Positions 1-7,987 of a stretch of DNA of 64,000 bases are shown in pieces (within the stretch, counting starts at the first letter, position 1; every line of letters starts with the position of its first letter). Both the position numbers and the translations under genes were made by a program. Under the pieces are notes generated by a model that was not told the DNA's origin, did not search any database, and was given only the letters and a program-made list of their open reading frames with translations. The DNA comes from Paenibacillus pinihumi DSM 23905 = JCM 16419 (GTDB taxonomy: Bacteria > Bacillota > Bacilli > Paenibacillales > Paenibacillaceae): the NCBI RefSeq assembly GCF_000422505.1, contig NZ_KE383864.1:912381-976380 (forward strand). The letters run 5' to 3'.

Positions 1-493
1 GAGCCACTGCGGCAATGCCGCCAAAGGGTTAACTTTCCAATCGCACAGCATCGCAAGCTCCTCCCCTGTCCGTTTGTCCTCTTCAGTAGAGGAGTCATCG
101 ACCCAAAATGCCCCGTCCTCTGCATACATTTCCTCCATGTGTTAAGCCTGATAAGGCCAGCGCATTTGTTAAATCTTGAATACGCCACTTATAAGTTGGC
201 GGCTCTCCGAAAGGACCTGTAGCATCATAGGGTTTCACGGCAATTAATTGTTCCGTATTCGAACTTAAAGGCCGCATAAACGGGTGAATATCAAACATGA
301 TATACCTTCCTCCAGTTTTAAGCACCCTGCTTATATTTTGATACATGGCATTCAAATCATTAATCCAAACATGCACACCATTCGAGGTGTATACCAGGTC
401 GTAGGCATCACTTTGTATTTGTCCCAGCTGCATCGTATTCTCGCAGACAAATTCAATATAATTCTCCCTGTGATCCATTTTCGAACTGTTCAC
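1..493 (-). pseudogene. Class I SAM-dependent methyltransferase, broken remnant
   Basis: The longest open part (95-493) matches the central region of class I SAM methyltransferases: a segment like DLVYTSNGVHVWI followed by a core strand with YIMFDIHPF. The normal N-terminal SAM-binding GxGxG region is missing; the DNA just upstream has stops in the relevant frames. Near 140 the reading frame shifts: the family-like continuation MEEMYAEDGAFWVDD is found in another frame and stays open to the window edge. So the gene is both 5'-truncated and frameshifted, and probably non-functional, although a sequencing error at the shift cannot be excluded. The 3' end lies outside the window. Confidence 0.6.
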
Positions 494-577
494 ACTCTAG
501 TGAATTTGTCCAAAGCCAAAGCTCTGATTACAAGCAAACATAGAGGTTTATATTTTTGACAAATAGTCGGGTTTAAT

Positions 578-1279
578 TTATATGATATTCCCTTCATCCT
601 TGCGATTCAATGGCAAAACAAACTTTTTCACCCTCAGTTCATGTTCAATTATTAAATGCTGTTGATTGAGCGATTGGTATTCCTCCAGGACCGCACACAG
701 TATTCTGGCGATGAGGATGCTGTCTCCCAGAGCGTTATGCCGCTGCACATCATCGGAACAGATATTATAGAAGCTGATTAAAAAATCTGTCGAACACACT
801 TCCTGAATCTCAGGATGGAGAGCAGAGAATAAAACCTTTGTATCCAGCATCTCCTTTTCCAGCGCCCCGAGCCCGTGCCTTTGCAACTCCTTTTGCAGCA
901 GCGGATAGTCATATTCAAACCCGCACTGTGCAATTAAGACCACATCGTCCCCCATAAAACCGCGAAACTGCCTGATCGCGGCTTCCAATGAAGGCGCAGA
1001 CGCTAATGACTCATTCGTGATGCCCGTAAGCTGTTCAATCTTGGGAGGAATGGGCTTTGATGATTTCACCAGCGTATCAAACATCCGATTATGATCGATT
1101 TCACCGTTCACAACCATAACAGCGCCGATCTGGGTAATACAGTCCTCATTCTCATCCGGCCCTGTCCCTTCCAGATCAAACACACAATAAGTTCGCTTCG
1201 CAAGATCATGAAGCTGTATATTTTGAACCGTATAATGGTGTTCGTCCTGATGTTGAATTAAAGGCTTGAATCCTGTCAC
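578..1279 (-). CDS. DEDDh-type 3'-5' exonuclease (DnaQ/PolC epsilon-like)
   Basis: A 233-residue protein with an RNase-T/DnaQ-like exonuclease fold, expected to remove nucleotides from 3' ends with two metal ions. Exo I is visible as FDLEGTG near residue 34, a middle Asp lies in the FEYDYPLL segment, and the Exo III block RHNALGDS supplies the His and Asp. The first 30 residues are an extra N-terminal stretch. The GTG start at 1279 is preceded by AAGGAGG. It lies 22 bases downstream of the sirtuin gene on the same strand and may be cotranscribed with it. It is a stand-alone exonuclease, not fused to a polymerase; substrate (repair DNA or RNA) cannot be told from sequence. Confidence 0.8.
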   Translation of the reverse strand: MTGFKPLIQHQDEHHYTVQNIQLHDLAKRTYCVFDLEGTGPDENEDCITQIGAVMVVNGEIDHNRMFDTLVKSSKPIPPKIEQLTGITNESLASAPSLEAAIRQFRGFMGDDVVLIAQCGFEYDYPLLQKELQRHGLGALEKEMLDTKVLFSALHPEIQEVCSTDFLISFYNICSDDVQRHNALGDSILIARILCAVLEEYQSLNQQHLIIEHELRVKKFVLPLNRKDEGNII

Positions 1280-1301
1280 CGCTGGTTGCCCTCCTTGAAT
1301 T

Positions 1302-2051
1302 TTATCCTTCCCGTTCCACCATCGCCTCGAGCACCTTCCCGATGCTGTCCTTCACGCGTATATTAGCCAGCCTGTCCATCGGTGTACCGCCTTTATTGAT
1401 CAGCACCATCCGATCCCCCTTGTACAAGCGGACCAGCCCCGCGGCAGGCTGGACGGTCAGCGAGGTGCCTGCAACGATCAGCATATCAGCTTCGCTAATA
1501 TGTGCAGCAGCCCGCTCCAGCACTTCCATGTCCAGACTTTCCTGGTAGAGCACCACATCCGGCTTAATTATTCCGCTGCACTGACTGCACCGGGGGACGG
1601 CCCCTTTAGCCTCAATGACCACAGATAACGGATACGATTCCCTGCAATTCATACAATAGTTCCGCTGCACAGAGCCATGGAGCTCCAGCACATTCCGGCT
1701 TCCTGCCAGTTGATGCAGCCCGTCAATATTTTGGGTGATGACCGCCTTCAATTTCCCGCGCCGCTCCAGCTCTGCTAACGCCAAATGCGCCTTGTTCGGC
1801 TTGGCTCCCGAATAGATCATTTTCGAGGTATAAAATTGGTAGAAATCTTCAGGATGCGCCATAAAAAAATGCCGGCTCAGCATCTCCTCCGGTGCCAGCT
1901 TGCGGTTCTCCCGGTTGTTAAACAAGCCGTCCGCCGATCTGAAATCCGGAATCCCGCTCTCTGTCGATGTTCCTGCCCCGCCAAAGAAGACAATGCGCTC
2001 ACTTTGGAGGACAAATTGCTTCAGATCATTCAAATTATAGTTGTTTTCCAT
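1302..2051 (-). CDS. cobB: NAD-dependent protein deacylase, Sir2/CobB family
   Basis: 249 residues, the usual size of bacterial class III or U sirtuins. It removes acyl groups from lysines while consuming NAD. Seen: the NAD-binding GAGTSTESGIPDFRS motif near residue 25, TQNIDGLHQLAG with the paired Asn-Asp, the catalytic His in LELHGS, four zinc-binding cysteines in two Cys-x2-Cys pairs (CMNC and CSQC), and VAGTSLTVQPAAG. The ATG at 2051 follows AGGAAGGA. The upstream CPBP gene overlaps this start by 17 bases, which suggests translational coupling. Target proteins are unknown; acetyl-CoA synthetase is the classic one in this family. Confidence 0.93.
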   Translation of the reverse strand: MENNYNLNDLKQFVLQSERIVFFGGAGTSTESGIPDFRSADGLFNNRENRKLAPEEMLSRHFFMAHPEDFYQFYTSKMIYSGAKPNKAHLALAELERRGKLKAVITQNIDGLHQLAGSRNVLELHGSVQRNYCMNCRESYPLSVVIEAKGAVPRCSQCSGIIKPDVVLYQESLDMEVLERAAAHISEADMLIVAGTSLTVQPAAGLVRLYKGDRMVLINKGGTPMDRLANIRVKDSIGKVLEAMVEREG

Positions 2052-2673
2052 TCCGGTCCTTCCTTCCTGATATGGAGTAGCAGACAGACATCATATTAAA
2101 CTGGATATGAAGCATCACAGCTATAAGTATGGACTGCGTTAAATCTGTAACAGCTCCGAATACAACTCCACCTGCGAAGGCAAAAAGCATGTATCTTATG
2201 CTTGACTGATTCAGCTTATAATATTGCAAATGTGCAATAGCAAACAAGACAGCAGAAATCACGATTGGAACAGAAACAGGCAAGTATAGCACCTCAAATG
2301 AGGTTGTATACAGGAGCGATTGATTCAAGATTGGAATAATCAAACCTCTAAATATGATTTCTTCAATAACCGGATACGCCACGATAAAATTGATTTGATT
2401 GAATTTCCCTTCAGGTTGATAGCCTGAATACTTGGAAATCCACAGATTGGCAATCACGATAATTAATGCAGCAGGCCATACCTTTTCGTAATGAACAGGC
2501 AGATTAAATATATAATGATCTTGTACAAAAAATGAAGAGATGATCGCGATAACTCCCCAAACATACACCACGTATCTTCCGGCTTTGCCAATTACACTTC
2601 CAGTTTTTCTGAATACTGCTTCCAATACCTTAAAGGAAAATGTTAAAAGCAGCACCACGATCAGAGAAATCAT
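2035..2673 (-). CDS. CPBP-family intramembrane metalloprotease (Abi/CAAX-like)
   Basis: A membrane protein of about 212 residues with roughly six hydrophobic segments. The CPBP signature is clear: motif 1 EEIIFRG, where the two Glu and the Arg are catalytic or metal-associated, followed by the His-containing motif FAIAHLQ. Family members are intramembrane glutamic or metallo proteases, some involved in bacteriocin self-immunity. I prefer the ATG at 2673 (MISLIVVLL) because TAGGAGTG lies eight or nine bases before it; a GTG at 2700 would add nine residues. Its 3' end overlaps cobB. No bacteriocin gene is visible nearby, so the role is open. Confidence 0.75.
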   Translation of the reverse strand: MISLIVVLLLTFSFKVLEAVFRKTGSVIGKAGRYVVYVWGVIAIISSFFVQDHYIFNLPVHYEKVWPAALIIVIANLWISKYSGYQPEGKFNQINFIVAYPVIEEIIFRGLIIPILNQSLLYTTSFEVLYLPVSVPIVISAVLFAIAHLQYYKLNQSSIRYMLFAFAGGVVFGAVTDLTQSILIAVMLHIQFNMMSVCYSISGRKDRNGKQL

Positions 2674-2700
2674 CACAGCTGTCACTCCTATACCGTACAC

Positions 2701-3074
2701 CTCTTTAAGAAATAGGGATTTCCAAAAACATAATTGGATTCATATCAAATAGTATACATGAACAACATGAAATCCGATATTTTTTCCCCGGCACTTCTCC
2801 ATACTTGTTCTAAGTTGTCGGGTCAAAATCAGCATTCGTATCCCGTATGACATCCGAATCTTGTAATCCGGCTGCCGGGACATCAATGCCTTGGCATTGC
2901 CCCAGAGCACATTATACAAACACAGCGTCCAGAAAAAATTGAATTTGCAGCTATCACTCTAACAAAATTAGCGATAAAAAAGACGCTTCCATCCCGCGTA
3001 TACAGCGGTTTATAAACGTCTCACAACTTCAATGCTAACTGTCCAGCATGCTCTCCGGCTTAACTTCTATATCA
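2701..3074. other. Intergenic stretch without a supported gene
   Basis: This 374-base gap lies between two minus-strand genes. On the minus strand roughly 2740-2970 is open and could encode a 70-residue hydrophobic-then-basic peptide (including RQPDYKIRMSYGIR), but there is no ribosome binding site and no suitable start near its beginning. I do not recognise the family; it may be the tail of a decayed gene. No convincing terminator is visible after the binding-protein gene. Confidence 0.4.
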
Positions 3075-4064
3075 TTAATTCTCGAAATAGCGTGTCAAAT
3101 CATCCAGCATGGAATTGGCCGCGTTCGGGCCGTAGCCGCCAAACCAGGAATCAGAGGCAACCTGATATACCTGGTTGTTTTTGACTGCCTTCATATTTTT
3201 CCATACCGCCAGATTTTGCAGCTCATTGTAAATTTCATTGTTATCATTAATGAGCAAAATATAATCCGGATCAATTTCCGGCAGTTTCTCATTGGATAAT
3301 ACCTCGTATCGGCTTTCCGGGCTGGTAACCGGGAAGACCGACGGCCTGGTGAAGCCCATATCATCGTACAGCCACCCGTAATCCATGTCCCCGTAATAAC
3401 GGACATCATTCCGAATGCGCAGCACCATCAGCGTTTTGCCGGAAGTCCGCTCTTTAATTTTCTCCGCTATCTCTTTTTTATGATTTTCAAAGCCGGTAAT
3501 GATCTCTTCTGCCTTCCCGGACAAACCGAAAGCAGAAGCGGTCGCGCGGAAGGCTTCCTCCCAGTTCGGAGCTACATAGCCATTTTCCAGCATTGCTGTT
3601 GACGCGATTTTTGCATATTTTTCATAAATTTCGCTGCTGTTCGTATCGGTCACGATCAAATCCGGCGCTTCCTCCAGCAAAGTTTCAAGATTGACGCGCC
3701 CCTGCTCGCCAATAATTTTAACATCCTTCAAGAACGGCTGCAGATAAGCAGGGAAATCCTCATTTTGCGATTTTACCGTTAAGGCAGGCGTCAAACCCAG
3801 CGCAATAAAATGATCCGTTAAATACGTCACAGTAGTGGCGATATTTTTTGGCTGCTGCGGCAGTGTATGCTCGCCCTTGATATCCTTGAAAGTAAATGTT
3901 GTCCCCTGAACTGTACCCGCAGCAGAATTGCTGGAATTCTGCTGGTTCTGCTCCTGCTCGCTGCTGCCGGAGGGCGGCGGAGTCTCTTGCTTCCCGCAAG
4001 CCGCCATCAAAGCGGCCATTAAAATCAATATCATCACTATAAAGTATTTTGCGTTATGCTTCAT
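3075..4064 (-). CDS. Iron-siderophore ABC transporter substrate-binding lipoprotein
   Basis: 329 residues of the periplasmic-binding-protein class III (FepB/FhuD/FeuA) type, which delivers ferric siderophores to a membrane permease. The N-terminus is a lipoprotein signal with lipobox LMAAC, so it should be anchored on the outer face of the membrane. Two lobes are visible: KNIATTVTYLTDHFIALGL near 75 and PEIDPDYILLIND near 265, joined by the long helix typical of the class. AAGGAGC precedes the ATG at 4064, and the start overlaps the hydrolase gene by 11 bases, so the two are likely coupled. No permease or ATPase genes follow. Confidence 0.85.
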   Translation of the reverse strand: MKHNAKYFIVMILILMAALMAACGKQETPPPSGSSEQEQNQQNSSNSAAGTVQGTTFTFKDIKGEHTLPQQPKNIATTVTYLTDHFIALGLTPALTVKSQNEDFPAYLQPFLKDVKIIGEQGRVNLETLLEEAPDLIVTDTNSSEIYEKYAKIASTAMLENGYVAPNWEEAFRATASAFGLSGKAEEIITGFENHKKEIAEKIKERTSGKTLMVLRIRNDVRYYGDMDYGWLYDDMGFTRPSVFPVTSPESRYEVLSNEKLPEIDPDYILLINDNNEIYNELQNLAVWKNMKAVKNNQVYQVASDSWFGGYGPNAANSMLDDLTRYFEN

Positions 4065-5217
4065 TTGCTGTATGCTCCTTTATATCTTTGTCCTGCCCGC
4101 GATTCGTCATGACACGGGTGCTGGCAATTAATCCTCTTGCATCGGTAATATTCATGAAAAAGCTGCTTGCCCCGGCAGGCAGACGCGCCGTCGCTTTGCT
4201 TATTGCCCCGTCCAGGACAGCGTCTGTGGCTGTCCACCCCGCATCTTGCCGACTCAGTCTGTCTGAACACCAGTAAAGCTGTGCCTTCACGGCAGGATAT
4301 GCCGCATTGTAATGAACGACAATCTCCTCCCCCTGCCGGAGTACATCCCCAATCTGTGGAAGCGGCATGCTGTCCTTCACCACACTGTCCGCAAATGCAA
4401 ATAGCTCCTGCGCTGTACAACCCTCCTGGTAGGAGTGCCCCATTCCATCCCGAATGCTCAATCTGCTTGCCGGCTGATTGCTCCTGTTCAAATCATAAGA
4501 ACGAATAAAAATGGATAGCGGAAAATGCGTATCCCGGCTGCTGTTCAACCATAGCATCGGCAGTTTGCTTTCCGGCAAATATGTTGAAGGGTCCCATAAA
4601 AGGCGTGTCTGAAGAACTGCTTCGGGAGGCATGCCCGCGATTGCTGCACCGTACAGACTCCCCGGTTCATGTAAAAAACCGCACCCGTATACGGGCATGG
4701 CGAAGCTGAGCCTGTCATCTAGCCCGGCTGCCAGACTTGTAATAATGCCTCCCCAGGAGATGCCGGTCATACCAACCCGCTGGCTGTCCACCTCCGCAAA
4801 GGAACGGAGCAAAGAATGGCCGCTCAGCACTGCCGCTACAGCATGGTACATCCACTGGTCGCTCACCGGGGCCATGTAATCCGTAAAAACCCCCTGCTTT
4901 TCAGGACCGCTCCACGGGTGCCCCGAAAGCTGCAAGCACTCCTTTAACTGCCATTCCGGGGAAGGAACATGTCCCTCCAAATCCATTGCCAGCGCAGCAT
5001 AGCCCCGCTCATTCCATAACCTCACCCACTCCTTGAACGCCGTCCCCGCCCCTCCATGGACAAGAACAACAGCAGGAGACTTCTGCCCCGAGACAGTCCG
5101 GGGATGCCCGTAATAGGCAAAAATACGGGTCTCTCTCCCTTGATAGGGAAGCCCTTCATAAAAAAAAGCGCTCACTCTATCTTCATCGTACTCTGAAGCC
5201 GGATACACATTCGGCAC
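4054..5217 (-). CDS. Alpha/beta hydrolase (dienelactone/acetylxylan-esterase-like), possible siderophore esterase
   Basis: At least 387 residues with an alpha/beta hydrolase fold. The oxyanion segment is VVLVHGGAGTAF; the nucleophile elbow is GISWGG (Ser near residue 170); a likely acid lies in WLNSSRDTHFPL and the catalytic His in GMGHSYQEG. A C-terminal beta-rich extension of about 100 residues follows the catalytic domain. Position between a Btr-like regulator and a siderophore-binding protein suggests release of iron from an imported ester siderophore, as BesA does in Bacillus, but the sequence itself looks more like general esterases. The GTG at 5217 is the first standard start; in-frame coding-like sequence continues upstream to about 5259, so the true start may be unusual. 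Confidence 0.7.
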   Translation of the reverse strand: MPNVYPASEYDEDRVSAFFYEGLPYQGRETRIFAYYGHPRTVSGQKSPAVVLVHGGAGTAFKEWVRLWNERGYAALAMDLEGHVPSPEWQLKECLQLSGHPWSGPEKQGVFTDYMAPVSDQWMYHAVAAVLSGHSLLRSFAEVDSQRVGMTGISWGGIITSLAAGLDDRLSFAMPVYGCGFLHEPGSLYGAAIAGMPPEAVLQTRLLWDPSTYLPESKLPMLWLNSSRDTHFPLSIFIRSYDLNRSNQPASRLSIRDGMGHSYQEGCTAQELFAFADSVVKDSMPLPQIGDVLRQGEEIVVHYNAAYPAVKAQLYWCSDRLSRQDAGWTATDAVLDGAISKATARLPAGASSFFMNITDARGLIASTRVMTNRGQDKDIKEHTANEA

Positions 5218-5282
5218 CTGATACAGCTGCTCCAGATTCCAAGGTATGTCCCCTTTAATTCATCAACACCCCTTCATATTTC

Positions 5283-5301
5283 GATAATGATTTTCTTTCT
5301 C
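5283..5301. promoter_or_regulatory. Candidate Fur box before the hydrolase/binding-protein operon
   Basis: The 19 bases starting GATAATGATTTTC match 15 of 19 positions of the classic Fur consensus. The site lies a short distance upstream of the hydrolase reading frame, where binding would block transcription of the hydrolase and siderophore-binding genes under iron-replete conditions. This fits the predicted function of both genes. Confidence 0.5.
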
Positions 5302-5361
5302 AATAAATACTATCACCCCTTCCCGTATATGAACATGGACAATAAGATGTTCACATCTGGA

Positions 5362-6936
5362 TTATTGTCCGCCCATCAGCCTGCCTAAATGAAGCAGTGC
5401 GCGGTCATGCGACCAGGCGGAATATTCGAACAGTTTGTCCGTACCGATTTCATAAATCCGGCGATTTTGTACTGCTGTCAGACCGCGCCAGAGATCACTT
5501 CCTTGCAGTTCCTGCCATTGCCGCGCCGCGCGCAACGTTGGATCTACCATAATAAGCAGAACATCAGCATCATACCCGTCAAGCTCCTCACGAGCTACCG
5601 TCTGGAATACTTCCCTGTTCTTTACATGATGGGTAGGCATAAAATTGAAGTCGCCATACAGTACGGCTCCTGCATTGCGCCCTGCGTAAATGCGGTAATG
5701 CGAATCCATGACGCGTACAATATTCAAGGTCGCTCCGCCAATCTGGCGCCGGATGCTGCGATACACGTCCTCCGCCTTCCTGCTGTATGCCGACAACCAG
5801 GCTGACGCTTCATCCGTCTGTCCAACTGCCTCTGCAAGTTGTTCAAACTGCTGCCGCCAGTCTGCTTCCAGCCAAGAGACGGGAACGACGGTCGCAATTT
5901 GTCCGAGCTCAGCCTGGGCCTCTGGATTCAAAAAATCGGTGCAAAAAATAAGCTCCGGTGCTGCCTTGCGCAGCATGGACAAGTTATGTTCCCACAGCAG
6001 CCCTTTCCCTTCCTCGCATGAATGGAGGCGCAGCATGCGGCTGTATGGCTCATGATGATTATAGAGTGCCGCTGCCTTTGGCAGCAGCCGCAGTGCAAGC
6101 AGACTGCCCGAGAGCGGATCGGATACACAGGCAATATTGCGGCGGCGGCTCTTGACGAAGGCTGCCGGGGAACGTCCCGACTTCTGTTTAAAACGGCGGC
6201 TGAAATAAAATTCATCCTCAAAGCCGACTTCTCCTGCGGTCTCCTTCACGCGCCTGCCTTGCAGCAGCAGTTCCTCCGCCTTATCCATGCGGATATCCAT
6301 TAAGTAAGTTGTTGGAGACTTGCCCGTTTGCCGCTGAAACGCATAAGAGAAATAACCTGGACTCAGTCCCGCCATATTCGCTAACTCGGCCCGCATCCAA
6401 GCCCTACCCGGCTGCTGCTCCATTAAACGGACAGTGTTTCCAATTGCATTAGCAGTCGTCTCCCCCTGTGATATGCGCTGGCCGTTCATCAGCGAGCCAA
6501 TCAAGAGGTACAGAAGCGACTGCACTCTGAAGCTGTCCGGAATCACTGCGGTCTGAAGCTGCTCCAGTTCCATGCAGTATGAATTCAGTTGACGGCTGTC
6601 CTCCACACGGCACCACCCTTCTGCATAGCGATCCATCCGTATGAAGCGATTTTCACAAGTTTCCCCATAAGCCTCGAAGCGTACGCACCAGCCATTTAAT
6701 GGCTCTTGACCGGCTGACAGATGAACGGGCTGCCCTGGTGATACGACATAGCCCTCTTTGGCCTGCAACCCCACAGCATCTGTTGCGGCATGAATCTTGC
6801 CCGCTCCGCTTTGACAGATAACAGCCGTATGCCGTTCATTTGCATCATAAGTCCGTTCTCCTCCTGCCGCAACGGAGAAGGCTTCTATGGAATTAAAGCG
6901 AAGCAATACAGCGGCTCCCTTCTGATCAGCATGCAT
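5362..6936 (-). CDS. AraC-family regulator fused to a siderophore-binding domain (Btr-like)
   Basis: 524 residues in three parts: an N-terminal cupin-like sensor (about 1-140), an AraC pair of helix-turn-helix motifs (about 180-270, with ELANMAGLSPGYFSYAFQRQ and AGEVGFEDEFYFSRRFKQKS), and a C-terminal periplasmic-binding-protein-like domain from about 285 (PELIFCTDFLNPEAQ and similar). This architecture is that of Bacillus Btr, a cytoplasmic sensor that activates siderophore uptake genes when it binds the siderophore. The ATG at 6936 follows GGGGAGGAG at good spacing; the longer frame from 6954 lacks such a site. It probably activates the hydrolase and binding-protein genes just downstream. 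Confidence 0.85.
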   Translation of the reverse strand: MHADQKGAAVLLRFNSIEAFSVAAGGERTYDANERHTAVICQSGAGKIHAATDAVGLQAKEGYVVSPGQPVHLSAGQEPLNGWCVRFEAYGETCENRFIRMDRYAEGWCRVEDSRQLNSYCMELEQLQTAVIPDSFRVQSLLYLLIGSLMNGQRISQGETTANAIGNTVRLMEQQPGRAWMRAELANMAGLSPGYFSYAFQRQTGKSPTTYLMDIRMDKAEELLLQGRRVKETAGEVGFEDEFYFSRRFKQKSGRSPAAFVKSRRRNIACVSDPLSGSLLALRLLPKAAALYNHHEPYSRMLRLHSCEEGKGLLWEHNLSMLRKAAPELIFCTDFLNPEAQAELGQIATVVPVSWLEADWRQQFEQLAEAVGQTDEASAWLSAYSRKAEDVYRSIRRQIGGATLNIVRVMDSHYRIYAGRNAGAVLYGDFNFMPTHHVKNREVFQTVAREELDGYDADVLLIMVDPTLRAARQWQELQGSDLWRGLTAVQNRRIYEIGTDKLFEYSAWSHDRALLHLGRLMGGQ

Positions 6937-7107
6937 GATCAAGCTCCTCCCCATGACCGGATTTGAGCCCCATTCCGGTCTGAATATAGAATCTGATTGT
7001 AATACCTCTTATCATAATGAGATCTGAAAATGTTGCAACTCATGGCGGGTAAAAATGAGTATTTTCTTAGAAACATGAAAGAACATTAAACACCCTGAAT
7101 AATATAA

Positions 7108-7137
7108 TTGACAATCATGAAGAATATGGCATAGGAT
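7108..7137 (+). promoter_or_regulatory. Candidate sigma-A promoter for the deoR-murA pair
   Basis: TTGACA at 7108-7113 and TAGGAT at 7132-7137, separated by 18 bases, 38 bases before the regulator's start codon. The -35 is perfect, the -10 matches four of six positions. Confidence 0.5.
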
Positions 7138-7174
7138 AAGATCATATTACGCAATTCATTTGTGGAGGGACGAT

Positions 7175-7987
7175 ATGTTAGCCGAGGAACGCAGACAGCG
7201 TATACTGGATACGCTTGTCAAGGACGGCAGAATTGTTGCTAAAGAACTCGCGGATCAGTTTGAACTTTCGATTGATTCCATCAGGCGGGATCTGACAATT
7301 ATGGAGCAGCAAGGTCTTCTGCAAAAAACATACGGAGGCGCCATTACATTGCCTTCTCCGCCGAAGGTTCGCACGCTGGCTCAGCCGCGTTCCATTCGTT
7401 ATAGCCATGCAGCAGAACACCAGCACGCCATTTCCAGATGTGCGGCTTCTCTGATACAGCCTCATGACACCGTTTTTATCGGCGGAGCCGGGATTCACTA
7501 TGGCATGCTCAGCCACCTTCCTCAGGATTTTCCATTTACAGTCGTCACCAACTCCCTTAAAATTGCAGAATTGATCCGCAGCCTAAGCCACATCGAATCT
7601 TATCTCATTGGCGGCAAACTGCGGACTAATGGCGAGAGCATGTTCGATACCGTTGCATTGGAAATCGTGAAAAAGTTTAATTTCGATATCGCATTCCTTA
7701 CAGGCGGCGGGATTTGCCGGGACGGCATTAGTACAGCTACACCGGAGGGGGCCGCTTTTGCCCGTGCAGTCTCGGAGCTGTCCCGCCGCACAATTTGTCT
7801 TGCCCCGCATGAGAAGCTGGGCGTTAGAATGTTTGCCAAAACAATTCCGCTTCAGCAGATCGATTTGCTGATTACCGACCAGGGCGCCCCAGAAAAGATC
7901 ATACGTGAAATTGAGCATCTTCATGTAAACATCATGATTGCGGATGAGGAAATTCCCATTGAAGGAGCGAACCATGAAAGCAATTAA
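7175..7987 (+). CDS. DeoR/GlpR-family transcriptional regulator
   Basis: 270 residues: an N-terminal winged helix (RQRILDTLVKDGRI to LLQKTYGGAI, residues 5-60) and a C-terminal DeoRC sensor with the phosphosugar-binding pattern VFIGGAGIHYGML, VVTNSLKIAELI and FLTGGGI. Family members repress carbohydrate genes and respond to phosphorylated sugars. The ATG at 7175 has TGGAGGGA six bases upstream; an earlier in-frame TTG would sit before that site. The 3' end overlaps the murA-like gene by 14 bases, so the two are translationally coupled and this regulator probably controls its own operon. Confidence 0.88.
   Translation: MLAEERRQRILDTLVKDGRIVAKELADQFELSIDSIRRDLTIMEQQGLLQKTYGGAITLPSPPKVRTLAQPRSIRYSHAAEHQHAISRCAASLIQPHDTVFIGGAGIHYGMLSHLPQDFPFTVVTNSLKIAELIRSLSHIESYLIGGKLRTNGESMFDTVALEIVKKFNFDIAFLTGGGICRDGISTATPEGAAFARAVSELSRRTICLAPHEKLGVRMFAKTIPLQQIDLLITDQGAPEKIIREIEHLHVNIMIADEEIPIEGANHESN

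Noticed and set aside
2740-2970. Open minus-strand frame of about 70 codons in the CPBP/binding-protein gap
   Set aside because: No start codon with a ribosome site and no recognised family; at most a relic.
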